From: an uncultured Oscillospiraceae bacterium
GTDB taxonomy: Bacteria > Bacillota > Clostridia > Oscillospirales > Ruminococcaceae
DNA: 64,000 bases
Assembly: GCA_934462925.1 (NCBI GenBank)
Contig: CAKSIT010000007.1
Span: 62,001 to 126,000, forward strand
Direction of reading: 5' to 3'
Shown: positions 15,868 to 24,260 of the stretch, one piece after another
Position numbering within the stretch: position 1 is the first letter of the stretch
Layout of the letters: each line of letters opens with the position of its first letter
Position numbers and translations under genes: made by a program
Notes under the pieces: model-generated
The model's input: the letters and a program-made list of their open reading frames with translations, nothing else
The model's database searches: none
What the model was told of the DNA's origin: nothing

Positions 15868-18492
15868 ATGATATGCAGCAAATGCAGCAGCATTATACCC
15901 GATGACGCCAAGCACTGCCCTTTCTGCGGGGCTTTGGCGCAGGTGGAGCAGCCAATGCCCTCCGCGCAGCCCTCGCAGCCTGTACAGTCTGTGCAGCCTT
16001 CCACGCAGGAAGCCGTGCAGACCGTACCCTTCTGCCACATATGCGGGCTGGAGCTTGCGGCGGGCGCGGAGTTCTGCCCCGTGTGCGGCGCGGCGGCAGG
16101 CACTAAGGAAAAGACCGCGGCGTTCTCGGCAATTTACGGCACGGCGCAGACAGCGCAGCCTGCTTATACGGGCGCGGCTATGGGCGCGGATACGCCGGAC
16201 TTTTCTGACTTTGGAGATTTGGGCGGCGCGGCGGCAATGGCGGTGACAGTCCCGCTTAAAAAGAAGTCGCGGCTGCCGCTTATCGCGGGGATATGCGCGG
16301 GCGTTGTCGTGGTGCTTGCGGGCGTTGTGGCGCTTAACAGAAGCACGTTTCTGCCCATGTTTATGGGCAAGGCGGGCTATGCCGCAATGATAGAGGGCAA
16401 GGGCGCTGCGGACGCGCTGACCGCGCTTGACAGCCCCGTTGCCGCTGCCGTGCTTGAAAGCGCTGCGGAATCCGCCACGCGTTATGCTGTAAGGGCCAAC
16501 GGCGGCCATCTGCTGTCGGGCGGTGGAATTTCCCCTGCGGCTGTTATCGCGCAGACGAGAAACTCCATGCTTGCAGCCTACGGCAAGGACGAGGTGGAGG
16601 TAGCGCTTACCCCGTCGGTCGAGCTTACGGCAACGGGGCGCGACGCGCTTTTCGGCGGCGAGAGCGGCTTTGACGAGATAGTGGACGCCGTAAACGCCTG
16701 CAAGCTCAGCGCAGCGCTAAACGCGCAGGAGGACGCGGCTTCGCTGCGCCTTACGCTCGACGAGCAGGGCGCTGTAACGGACGCGGACGTTATCGTCACA
16801 AAGGATACGTTTTACGTTGAGTTTCCGTTTGCGGGCGAGGCGTTTAAGGGCGAGCTTAGCTACGGCGAAGACGACGCGGAGAGCGCGGGACTGGAGCTTG
16901 ACCCAAAGCAGACCTCGCGTATCATCAAGAATATAGGCGACATCTACATAAAGCACTACAAGAGCGCGGAGTTTACCGTTGAGAGCGGCGAGCTTACCGC
17001 GGCGGGCGTTACCGCAAAGGGGCAGCTTGTCACCTGCACAATGGACGGCGAGCGGCTTAACGCCTTAGCGCAGGAGATAGGCGAGTTCCTTGCGGAGGAC
17101 GAGTACTTAAGCGGCGTTATAACCGAATACGCGCAGGCTAACGGCGCGGAGCTTACCGCAGAGCAGTACGCGGACGCTGTCAGGCGGGCTTCTGCGGGAC
17201 TTTTTGGCGACAATTGCAGCGTAACGGTAAAAACCGTGGTAAACAGCGCCTGCAAGACCCTTGCCAAAAGCTATATTCTGGTGGGAAGCGACACGCTGTC
17301 GCTCACGTACATAAACGGCAAGGACAAGGGCGCGCTCGAGGCTTCTGACGGCAGCACTACCGTTACCGCGGACATTACCCGCGTAAACAAGCAGGACGGC
17401 ACGATAAACGTAAAGGCAGCAGGCGGCAGCAGCTTCTCTGCGAAGCTTGTGTACAGCGGCGTTAAAACGCAGGAGTTCTGCGGGCGGGAGATACTCGCGG
17501 GCGAGTTCCGCCTGTCGTTCGTTCCCCCTGTGGACTTTACAAGAGGGGATTCGCCGACGGCGGCGGTTTACGCGGCGATATCAAAGGCGGAGCTTACGCT
17601 TGCGCAGAGCGTTGAGGGCGGCGCGCTAAAGCAGCGCGCGGAGCTGCGTATGCCGCAGTACGGCGCGGCTGCGATAGACGCCGTGGTTACGGCAAGGGAC
17701 GGCGCGGCGATAGAGCCTCCCGCGAACGCCATAGATATTTACGAAATGTACGGCAGCGACGAGGACACGCTTGCGGGCGCGGAAATGATGCGCCGCATTT
17801 CGCAGAGCGCCGACAGGAACGGCTTTTTTGCGGCAATGATAGCCGACGCGGCAGAGAGCTACGCGCAGGACCTTGAGGACAGCTTAAAGCCGCAGGCGAA
17901 TCTTGACGATATTCTGGCAATGAAGAACGATATAGACTCGCTGCTGGAAACGGCAAAGGGTCTGCCCGATTATGCCCCCGACGAGATGACCGAGGAGCGG
18001 CAGGAGCGCTGCGACGCTATATGCAGCACGCTTGAAAAGCTCGCGGAGAGTATCGACTACACCATGACCGAGGAACGCTGCGCAGAGCTTCGCGCCGAGA
18101 TAGACGCGGCGGACGAGCTTCTCGGGGAGCTTATAGAGGAGATTAACAAGGCGCAGGACGCCAAAGTGCCGATATCGCAGCGCGGCGAGATAGACTATTC
18201 CGACCTTAGCGTCAGCGAGATATCCGACGCGTTCAGCGCGTGCGAGATGGATTATCTCAGCATAGTCCTTGTATACTACGGCGCTATCTCCGAGGACGAG
18301 GAGCTTATGGAGCTGTACGACAAGGCAAGTACGGCCCACGAAAAAGCTAGCACCGCCTACTACAAGATGATGGGCGAAATCGACCGCGGCAACTGGTCCG
18401 TGCCGCTTGTGAACGCGGCGAGAAAAACGCTTAAAAGCTTTGACGAGGCGCTGGCAGCGCTTGAAAAGAAGCTTCCCGCAAGCGCTGTATAA
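15868..18492 (+). CDS. Large zinc-ribbon, single-pass membrane protein of unknown function
   Basis: An 874-residue protein. Two zinc ribbons lie at the N-terminus: CxxC...CPFC (residues 3-20) and CHIC...CPVC (56-73). A low-complexity linker follows, then one transmembrane helix (about 136-156), then roughly 700 residues that should be extracytoplasmic. That part has beta-rich segments and an acidic helical end (about 660-870), including a long Glu-rich stretch that may be coiled coil. The layout zinc ribbon-linker-TM-large exported domain is common in Clostridia and no function is known. It has its own strong promoter and a terminator just after the stop, so it is a one-gene unit with unusually clear signals. 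Confidence 0.75.
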   Translation: MICSKCSSIIPDDAKHCPFCGALAQVEQPMPSAQPSQPVQSVQPSTQEAVQTVPFCHICGLELAAGAEFCPVCGAAAGTKEKTAAFSAIYGTAQTAQPAYTGAAMGADTPDFSDFGDLGGAAAMAVTVPLKKKSRLPLIAGICAGVVVVLAGVVALNRSTFLPMFMGKAGYAAMIEGKGAADALTALDSPVAAAVLESAAESATRYAVRANGGHLLSGGGISPAAVIAQTRNSMLAAYGKDEVEVALTPSVELTATGRDALFGGESGFDEIVDAVNACKLSAALNAQEDAASLRLTLDEQGAVTDADVIVTKDTFYVEFPFAGEAFKGELSYGEDDAESAGLELDPKQTSRIIKNIGDIYIKHYKSAEFTVESGELTAAGVTAKGQLVTCTMDGERLNALAQEIGEFLAEDEYLSGVITEYAQANGAELTAEQYADAVRRASAGLFGDNCSVTVKTVVNSACKTLAKSYILVGSDTLSLTYINGKDKGALEASDGSTTVTADITRVNKQDGTINVKAAGGSSFSAKLVYSGVKTQEFCGREILAGEFRLSFVPPVDFTRGDSPTAAVYAAISKAELTLAQSVEGGALKQRAELRMPQYGAAAIDAVVTARDGAAIEPPANAIDIYEMYGSDEDTLAGAEMMRRISQSADRNGFFAAMIADAAESYAQDLEDSLKPQANLDDILAMKNDIDSLLETAKGLPDYAPDEMTEERQERCDAICSTLEKLAESIDYTMTEERCAELRAEIDAADELLGELIEEINKAQDAKVPISQRGEIDYSDLSVSEISDAFSACEMDYLSIVLVYYGAISEDEELMELYDKASTAHEKASTAYYKMMGEIDRGNWSVPLVNAARKTLKSFDEALAALEKKLPASAV

Positions 18493-18512
18493 GCCCAAAT
18501 TGAACAAAAACA

Positions 18513-18550
18513 CCCCCTCTGAACGCGCGGCGCTCGGAGGGGGATTCTGT
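18513..18550 (+). terminator. Terminator of the zinc-ribbon protein gene
   Basis: CCCCCTC (18513-18519) pairs with GAGGGGG (18537-18543), followed by ATTCTGTTT. It is moderately convincing because the T-run is interrupted. Confidence 0.6.
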
Positions 18551-18560
18551 TTGCGCTAGC

Positions 18561-18890
18561 CTATTTAAGCGAATTAAGGTAGACCGCCAGAAGCTCGAGC
18601 GCGGTTTCCTTTTGCTGCGGGGTGCATTTTTCAAGCTCGGCGAAAAGCTCCGCCTGCCTTAGCGAAAGGTTCGGGTTATCCTCCGTCAGCAGCACGTCGG
18701 GGGTGATTTTCATGGCTTCGCATATTTTCAGCACGGTTTCAATGCGCATATTCACCGTGCCGCGCTCTATATCGGCGTATGTTCTGTCGGAGAGGTTCGC
18801 CGCCTCCGCCGCTTCGCTTTGCGTGAGTCCCGCTTTTTTGCGTATCGCAAGCAGCTTGTTTCCTATTGTTCTGAAATCAAAAATGAGCAT
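18561..18890 (-). CDS. XRE-family transcriptional regulator
   Basis: A 109-residue DNA-binding protein. The N-terminal two-thirds is a Cro/CI-type helix-turn-helix (LLAIRKKAGLTQSEAAEAANLSDRTYADIERG, residues about 12-43), followed by the usual NMRIETVLKICEAMKITPDVLL helices. The C-terminal 35 residues form one more amphipathic helix. SD AGGAGG precedes ATG at 18890. It is divergent from the lipoprotein gene at 19021. The two promoters overlap in about 130 bp, so self-regulation and control of the lipoprotein gene are likely but not shown. Confidence 0.9.
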   Translation of the reverse strand: MLIFDFRTIGNKLLAIRKKAGLTQSEAAEAANLSDRTYADIERGTVNMRIETVLKICEAMKITPDVLLTEDNPNLSLRQAELFAELEKCTPQQKETALELLAVYLNSLK

Positions 18891-18920
18891 TTTAGTTCCT
18901 CCTGTATGGCCTATATAAGA

Positions 18921-18987
18921 ATTATACTTCCGATTTCGCTTGACAAATAGGAAGCATTGTGCTATAATTGTAGGAGGAATAGTTCCT
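18921..18987. promoter_or_regulatory. Overlapping divergent promoters with a palindromic operator candidate
   Basis: For the plus strand: TTGACA (18940-18945), 17-nt spacer, TATAAT (18963-18968), a full consensus. For the minus strand a TATAAT lies at 18921-18926 with a weak -35. Downstream of the plus -10, AGGAA-tag-TTCCT (18975-18987) is a perfect 5+5 palindrome, a reasonable site for the XRE protein encoded next to it. Confidence 0.7.
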
Positions 18988-19020
18988 AAATAAACGTTAA
19001 AAATTGTAGGAGGACAAATA

Positions 19021-19638
19021 ATGAAACTAAAAAAACTGAGCGCACTGCTATGTGCGGGTATGGTGCTTCTTTCCTGTGCGGCTTGCAGTGTTAAAGAAGA
19101 GAGCAGCGAGGAAAATCAGTCAAATAGCGCGAGCAGTATTCCGCAGACTACGTCCGAGGCATTTCCCACAATAAAACCCGATGTTACTGTGAGTACAACG
19201 TCTGAAAGTCTGACAGACAGTACCTCGGAGAATAGCATGGAGAGCGAAGAGCCGCTTGTGCCTGAAACTATGCCTGTCACAACAACCGCCGCTGTCGTAA
19301 CGACTGTACCCGCACCCGAAGCTACACCTGCTGCAACGACCACTCCTGCTCCGCAGAGCAGCTCCGACAAATCCGAGGGAATACGTCCTGAATTTAAGGA
19401 AGCGCTTGACAGCTATGAGAAATTCTTTGACAAATACTGCGCATTTATGAAGAAGTATAAGGAATCTCCGAACGACCTGACTTTGCTTGGCGAATACACC
19501 GATTATCTTACGCAGTATACCGAAACTATGGAGAAGATGAGCGCCTTGGACGATGGTGAAATGAACGATGAGGAACTCAAATATTATATCAAGGTGACAA
19601 ACAGAATCAATGAGAAACTTATAGACGCGGCTCTTTAA
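19021..19638 (+). CDS. Lipoprotein with Ser/Thr-rich linker and helical C-terminal domain (DUF6591-like)
   Basis: A 205-residue predicted lipoprotein: signal with lipobox LLSC (Cys about residue 19). A Ser/Thr/Pro/Ala-rich linker (about 25-120) probably spans the cell wall. The helical end (EFKEALDSYEKFFDKYCAFMKKYKESPNDLTLL...) resembles the DUF6591 domain common in Ruminococcus-type genomes; function unknown. A consensus promoter, an SD (AGGAGG) and a strong terminator surround it as a single-gene unit. The neighbouring divergent XRE gene is the likely regulator. The family name is given from memory of the motif and should be treated as tentative. Confidence 0.65.
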   Translation: MKLKKLSALLCAGMVLLSCAACSVKEESSEENQSNSASSIPQTTSEAFPTIKPDVTVSTTSESLTDSTSENSMESEEPLVPETMPVTTTAAVVTTVPAPEATPAATTTPAPQSSSDKSEGIRPEFKEALDSYEKFFDKYCAFMKKYKESPNDLTLLGEYTDYLTQYTETMEKMSALDDGEMNDEELKYYIKVTNRINEKLIDAAL

Positions 19639-19645
19639 TAAATTT

Positions 19646-19677
19646 ACCCCCTCCGTCATTGCAAATTCGGAGGGGGT
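19646..19677 (+). terminator. Terminator after lipoprotein gene
   Basis: ACCCCCTCCG (19646-19655) pairs with CGGAGGGGGT (19668-19677), a perfect 10-bp stem with a 12-nt loop, then TATC. Confidence 0.75.
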
Positions 19678-19680
19678 TAT

Positions 19681-19719
19681 CAATAAAGAAATCCCGCGCC
19701 CACAATGCAGGGCGCGGGA
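19681..19719 (-). terminator. Terminator of ppdK
   Basis: Read on the minus strand, TCCCGCGCCC and GGGCGCGGGA (19692-19719) form a perfect 10-bp stem with an 8-nt loop, followed by the T-rich run TTTCTTTATTG. Confidence 0.85.
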
Positions 19720-19750
19720 CAATTATTTCGCTTAAAGCGTCAGATTTGAC

Positions 19751-22381
19751 TTAGCGGAGTGCAGCCTGTGCAGCAGCCAGTCTTGCAATCGGAACGCGGA
19801 AAGGCGAGCAGGATACATAGTCCAGACCAATCTGGTGGCAGAACTCAACGGAAGTCGGGTCGCCGCCGTGCTCACCGCAGATACCGCAGTGCATTTCGGG
19901 ACGGGTCTTCTTGCCGAGCTCGATAGCCATCTTCATGAGCTTGCCAACGCCAACCTGGTCGAGCTTTGCGAACGGGTCGTTCTCGAAAATCTTAGCGTCG
20001 TAGTAAGCGCCGAGGAACTTGCCTGCGTCGTCGCGGGAGAAGCCGTAGGTCATCTGAGTGAGGTCGTTAGTACCGAAGCAGAAGAACTCAGCTTCCTTAG
20101 CGATATCGTCAGCGGTAAGAGCCGCTCTCGGAATCTCAATCATCGTACCAACGGAGTACTTAAGGTCAGAGCCTGCTGCTGCGATAACCTCGTCAGCGGT
20201 CTTTACAACGATATCCTTAACGTACTTAAGCTCCTTAACCTCGCCAACCAGCGGAATCATGATTTCGGGAACGATGTTCCAGTCGGGGTGAGCCTTCTTA
20301 ACGTTGATAGCAGCCTTGATAACGGCAGCAGTCTGCATCTTTGCGATTTCGGGGTAGGTAACAGCCAGACGGCAGCCACGGTGACCCATCATCGGGTTGA
20401 ACTCATGCAGGGAAGCGATGATGTTCTTGATAGTTTCAACGGACTTGCCCTGTGCCTTAGCAAGAGCCTCGATGTCAGCCTCCTCGGTGGGTACGAATTC
20501 GTGGAGAGGCGGGTCGAGGAAGCGGATAGTAACAGGATTGCCCTCGAGTGCTTCGTAGAGCTTCTCAAAGTCGCCCTGCTGCATAGGCTCAATCTTTGCA
20601 AGAGCTGCTTCTCTCTCCTCAACGGTGTCGGAGCAAATCATCTCGCGGAATGCAGCGATTCTGTCAGCCTCGAAGAACATATGCTCGGTACGGCAAAGAC
20701 CGATACCCTCAGCGCCCAGCTCGCGAGCCTTCTTAGCGTCTGCGGGAGTATCTGCGTTTGTTCTTACCTTGAGCTTTCTGTACTTGTCAGCCCATGCCAT
20801 AACTCTGCCGAACTCGCCTGCGATAGAAGCGTCAACGGTCGGGATAAGGCCGTCGTAGATGTTACCGGTAGTACCGTCGATGGAGATGCAGTCGCCCTCG
20901 TGGTAGGTCTTGCCTGCCAGCTCGAACTTCTTGTTCTCCTCGTCCATCTTGATGTCGCCGCAGCCGGATACGCAGCAAGTACCCATACCACGTGCAACAA
21001 CGGCAGCGTGAGAGGTCATACCACCGCGAACGGTGAGGATACCCTGAGATACCTTCATGCCCGTGATGTCCTCGGGAGAGGTTTCCAGACGAACGAGAAC
21101 AACCTTCTCGCCTCTTGCAGCCCATGTCTCTGCGTCGTCAGCGGTGAATACTATCTTACCGCAAGCAGCTCCGGGAGAAGCGCCAAGGCCCTTGCCTACG
21201 GGCGTAGCAGCCTTAAGTGCCTTTGCGTCGAACTGCGGGTGGAGCAGCGTGTCGAGGTTTCTGGGGTCTATCATAAGAACAGCTTCCTGCTCGGTCTTGT
21301 GACCCTCGTCAACGAGGTCGCAGGCAATCTTGAGCGCAGCCTGTGCTGTTCTCTTACCGTTACGGCACTGGAGCATATAGAGCTTCTTGTTCTCAACGGT
21401 GAACTCCATATCCTGCATATCGTGGTAGTGGTTCTCAAGGATATCGCAAACCTTGATGAACTCTGCGTAAGCCTCGGGGAACTCCTTCTCCATCTGTGCG
21501 ATAGGCATAGGAGTACGAACGCCTGCAACAACGTCCTCGCCCTGTGCGTTGATAAGGAACTCGCCCATGAGCTTCTTCTCGCCTGTTGCGGGGTCGCGGG
21601 TGAATGCAACGCCCGTGCCGGACTCGTCGTTAAGGTTACCGAATACCATCGGCATTACGTTTACTGCAGTACCCCAGCTGTACGGGATATCGTTGTCGCG
21701 GCGGTATACGTTTGCACGGGGGTTGTCCCATGAACGGAATACGGCCTCGATAGCGAGCTTGAGCTGCTGAACGGGGTCGGACGGGAAGTCCTGACCGAGC
21801 TGGGTCTTGTACTCAGCCTTGAACTGCTCTGCAAGAGTCTTGAGGTCGGCTGCGGTAAGGTCGATATCGTAGTGAACGCCCTTTTCTTCCTTCATCTTGT
21901 CGATGAGCTGCTCGAAGTACTTCTTGCCGACTTCCATAACAACGTCAGAGAACATCTGAATGAAACGTCTGTAGGAGTCGTAAACGAATCTTTCGAACTT
22001 GGGGTCGGGGTTGCCTGCTATCATTGCAGCAACAACCTCGTCGTTAAGACCGAGGTTAAGAATGGTGTCCATCATACCGGGCATGGAAGCTCTAGCGCCG
22101 GAACGAACGGAAACGAGAAGCGGGTTCTTGAGGTCGCCGAACTTCTTGCCGTTGATTTCCTCCATCTTCTTTACGCCTTCCATAGCCTGAGCCATGATTT
22201 CGTCGTTAATCTTGCGGCCGTCCTCATAATACTGTGTGCAGGCTTCAGTAGTTATGGTGAAGCCCTGGGGAACGGGAAGACCTATGCTGGTCATCTCAGC
22301 AAGGTTTGCACCCTTACCGCCGAGGAGATTACGCATGGTCATGTCGCCTTCGCTGAACATATAGACCCATTTGTTTGCCAT
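19751..22381 (-). CDS. ppdK: Pyruvate, phosphate dikinase
   Basis: PPDK (876 residues, normal length) interconverts pyruvate + ATP + Pi with PEP + AMP + PPi. In anaerobes it often works in the glycolytic direction, conserving pyrophosphate energy. Visible blocks: the nucleotide-binding start (MFSEGDM...LLGGKGANLAEM); the swivelling His domain with GGMTSHAAVVARGMG, whose His is phosphorylated; the PEP-binding TIM barrel with RFLDPPLHEF; and the end CGICGEHGGDPTSVEF with the catalytic Cys. The start at 22381 has SD AGGAGG. It is a single-gene unit with its own -10 and terminator. Together with pyk at the window end it covers both routes between PEP and pyruvate. Confidence 0.98.
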   Translation of the reverse strand: MANKWVYMFSEGDMTMRNLLGGKGANLAEMTSIGLPVPQGFTITTEACTQYYEDGRKINDEIMAQAMEGVKKMEEINGKKFGDLKNPLLVSVRSGARASMPGMMDTILNLGLNDEVVAAMIAGNPDPKFERFVYDSYRRFIQMFSDVVMEVGKKYFEQLIDKMKEEKGVHYDIDLTAADLKTLAEQFKAEYKTQLGQDFPSDPVQQLKLAIEAVFRSWDNPRANVYRRDNDIPYSWGTAVNVMPMVFGNLNDESGTGVAFTRDPATGEKKLMGEFLINAQGEDVVAGVRTPMPIAQMEKEFPEAYAEFIKVCDILENHYHDMQDMEFTVENKKLYMLQCRNGKRTAQAALKIACDLVDEGHKTEQEAVLMIDPRNLDTLLHPQFDAKALKAATPVGKGLGASPGAACGKIVFTADDAETWAARGEKVVLVRLETSPEDITGMKVSQGILTVRGGMTSHAAVVARGMGTCCVSGCGDIKMDEENKKFELAGKTYHEGDCISIDGTTGNIYDGLIPTVDASIAGEFGRVMAWADKYRKLKVRTNADTPADAKKARELGAEGIGLCRTEHMFFEADRIAAFREMICSDTVEEREAALAKIEPMQQGDFEKLYEALEGNPVTIRFLDPPLHEFVPTEEADIEALAKAQGKSVETIKNIIASLHEFNPMMGHRGCRLAVTYPEIAKMQTAAVIKAAINVKKAHPDWNIVPEIMIPLVGEVKELKYVKDIVVKTADEVIAAAGSDLKYSVGTMIEIPRAALTADDIAKEAEFFCFGTNDLTQMTYGFSRDDAGKFLGAYYDAKIFENDPFAKLDQVGVGKLMKMAIELGKKTRPEMHCGICGEHGGDPTSVEFCHQIGLDYVSCSPFRVPIARLAAAQAALR

Positions 22382-22497
22382 TGGATATTTCCTCCTGATT
22401 TTTATTTTCGCCGCAGAGCGGCCATTTGACTTGTACAAACGGTAAACGCCCGCCTTTGCACATACTGCGACAGGCCGGCATACCGCCGCCTGTGTCT

Positions 22498-22503
22498 ATT
22501 ATA
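22498..22503 (-). promoter_or_regulatory. -10 element of the ppdK promoter (extended type)
   Basis: On the minus strand TGTTATAAT forms an extended -10 about 117 nt before the ppdK start. The -35 position (TAGCAA) is poor. The bases from here to 22685 hold no recognisable gene. Confidence 0.55.
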
Positions 22504-22685
22504 ACAGATTGGGAGAAAAATTGCTAGATGTTTTTTTAATTTTTCTCAAAAAATCATTGAAATTTTACAAAAGCGGGGCTGAAATATGTTTACAGACATC
22601 TGAAGAGCGCTAAAATGTAATAATATGTATTATTTTGCGCGCCGTGCGGGGGTCGTTCCGAAACCCTTACCCCCGCATAATAAAA

Positions 22686-22922
22686 ACGGGCGCTTTGCAA
22701 AGCGTCCGTCAGCTTGTTGAAAAAGTCCATTTTGCCCGCGTATGCGGGCTTTGAAATAACTTTTTTGCCTCGGGTTTCCCGAGGCAAAAAACACTTCTAT
22801 CCGCACAAGTGTGCGGTTTGGCGGCAAGCCGTCAAACCGTGCGCGTAGTGCGGATGTCCCGTCGGAAAACCCCCGTATGGGGGTTTTTCGACGGTCTCAC
22901 GGGCGCTTTGCAAAGCGTCCGT
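22686..22922. repeat. Densely folded intergenic element flanked by duplicated 24-bp palindromes
   Basis: The same 24-bp near-palindrome (core GGGCGCTTTGCAAAGCGTCC) occurs at 22686-22709 and 22899-22922. Between them lie at least five hairpins: GCCCGC/GCGGGC (22734-22749), TTTTTTGCCTCGGG with its complement (22761-22791), CCGCAC/GTGCGG (22801-22816), GGTTTG.CGGC with complement (22815-22838), and CCGTCG...CGACGG (22859-22894). The inner ends read CAGCTTGTTGAAAAA and TTTTTCGACGGTCTC, matching the ends of the element at 63377-63596. The inner hairpins at 22761 also match 11798-11850. The right palindrome abuts the comEA-like stop codon and looks like its duplicated terminator stem. Confidence 0.75.
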
Positions 22923-23518
22923 TAAACCGTTATATAATCCCGAATCCTGTCGAGCGTTTTCTCGCCTATGCCGCTTACGTTCAGCAGCTCGTCCACCGAG
23001 GTAAACGCGCCATGCTCCTCTCTGTAGGCTATTATCGCCTTTCCCTTTGTTTTGCCTATGCCGTCAAGCTCCATTAAATCCGCGAGCGCGGCGGTGTTTA
23101 TATTGAGCGGTCCGTCGGGGCGCTTGTTGAAGATTATTGCTATGGTGCTTTGCAGTCCCGCTGCGCGTTCCTGCGGGGCTGGCTGCTCCTGCGGCTGCGA
23201 ATCCGCGTTCGGCGCGCCGCTTGCCGTGGTTTGCGGCGGCTCGGAAGCGGGTGATTCGGCGGGTTCTGCGCTCTCGGCGGATTCCTCGGAGAACGCCGCG
23301 CTGTCGGCTTCCTCGGGCGGGCCGAAGCCCTCCGCCCACTCCGACACGGAGTGCGTCTGATGAGCGACGGTGCGCGGAGTATCGCCTGCGCTGTAGCTGT
23401 AGGGCTTTATGTAGGGCTGTATTTTTACGGCGATATTCACGATAAGCATTGCCAGAACGACAAAAAACGCCGCAAGCCCCAGCGCAAACCTTTTTTCTTC
23501 AGAAAGCCTGTGTTTCAC
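22922..23518 (-). CDS. ComEA-like helix-hairpin-helix protein, copy 1
   Basis: A 198-residue protein: short basic N-terminus, one transmembrane anchor (about residues 11-32), a Ser/Glu/Pro-rich linker (about 50-125), and a C-terminal (HhH)2 DNA-binding domain (LNINTAALADLMELDGIGKTKGKAIIAYREEHGAFTSVDELL...GIGEKTLDRIRDYI). ComEA is the membrane receptor that binds incoming DNA in natural transformation. The anchored HhH layout fits, although this family is also common in bacteria never shown to be competent. It lies 33 nt downstream of a second paralogue, a tandem duplication. Confidence 0.85.
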   Translation of the reverse strand: MKHRLSEEKRFALGLAAFFVVLAMLIVNIAVKIQPYIKPYSYSAGDTPRTVAHQTHSVSEWAEGFGPPEEADSAAFSEESAESAEPAESPASEPPQTTASGAPNADSQPQEQPAPQERAAGLQSTIAIIFNKRPDGPLNINTAALADLMELDGIGKTKGKAIIAYREEHGAFTSVDELLNVSGIGEKTLDRIRDYITV

Positions 23519-23551
23519 GCGCCGTCCCTCAATTCCGTGAGATTTGCGGTA

Positions 23552-24136
23552 TCATACCGTAACATTATCCCGCAGCTTTTCAAGCGTTTTCTCGCCTATG
23601 CCCTTAACGTTAAGCAGCTCGCTCACCGAAGCAAACGAGCCGTGTTCCTCTCTGTAGGCAATGATAGCCCTGCCCTTTACCTCGCCGATTCCGTCAAGCT
23701 GCATAAGCTCGTCGAGGGTCGCGGTGTTTATGTTTATAAGCCCGTTCTCAGGCTCGCTCTCAGCTGGCGCTTCCGCATGTGCGGTCGGTGCGACCTGCGG
23801 GGTTTGCGAAACCTGCGGGGTTTGCGAAACCTGCGAGGTCTGCGAGACCTGCGAAACCTGCGGGGTCTGCGTTACCTGCTGTGCAGCGGAGCTTGCCGTG
23901 GTTTGCGCCGTTGTCTGCGCTGCGGGCGGCTCGGGCGCTGATGTCTGCGCAGGCTCGTGACCCTGCGCGGCGTTCTGCGGCTGCGAAGCGACCGTGACCT
24001 GCGGCGCGGAAACCTCGCTCTTAACCATAGTCGGCACGGTTGATGGAATAACGTTTGCAACGAACACGCAAATCATACAAAGCACGGAAGCGAACCCTAT
24101 CCAGAACTCGGCCTGCCCCGACAGCTTGAACTTCAC
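23552..24136 (-). CDS. ComEA-like helix-hairpin-helix protein, copy 2
   Basis: A 194-residue paralogue of the next gene with the same plan: N-terminal transmembrane helix (about 10-30), low-complexity linker, and C-terminal (HhH)2 domain (LININTATLDELMQLDGIGEVKGRAIIAYREEHGSFASVSELLNVKGIGEKTLEKL). The HhH domains of the two genes are close, while the linkers are unrelated; here the linker is built of short repeats of the TPQVSQ/TSQVSQ type (DNA about 23795-23870). It is first in the two-gene operon and has a consensus promoter upstream. ComEB/ComEC are not in this window, so a competence role is not supported by context. Confidence 0.85.
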   Translation of the reverse strand: MKFKLSGQAEFWIGFASVLCMICVFVANVIPSTVPTMVKSEVSAPQVTVASQPQNAAQGHEPAQTSAPEPPAAQTTAQTTASSAAQQVTQTPQVSQVSQTSQVSQTPQVSQTPQVAPTAHAEAPAESEPENGLININTATLDELMQLDGIGEVKGRAIIAYREEHGSFASVSELLNVKGIGEKTLEKLRDNVTV

Positions 24137-24202
24137 GCTTCTCCCTCATTCCCGCGCCCGGCATAATACAGCGCCCGCCGCGCCTGGCGCAGCTTTGCAT
24201 TT

Positions 24203-24231
24203 ATTATAACAACGCGGGGGCTTTTTGTCAA
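24203..24231 (-). promoter_or_regulatory. Consensus promoter of the comEA-like operon
   Basis: Minus strand: TTGACA (24226-24231), 17-nt spacer, TATAAT (24203-24208). Both hexamers are perfect. Confidence 0.85.
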
Positions 24232-24260
24232 GGTTATTGTTGGAAAAAGGGCTAAAATGT

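Noticed and set aside
23795..23870. Short tandem DNA repeats that could be mistaken for a CRISPR or minisatellite
   Set aside because: They are in frame and encode the TPQVSQ-type linker of a ComEA-like protein; unit length is too short for CRISPR and there are no unique spacers.
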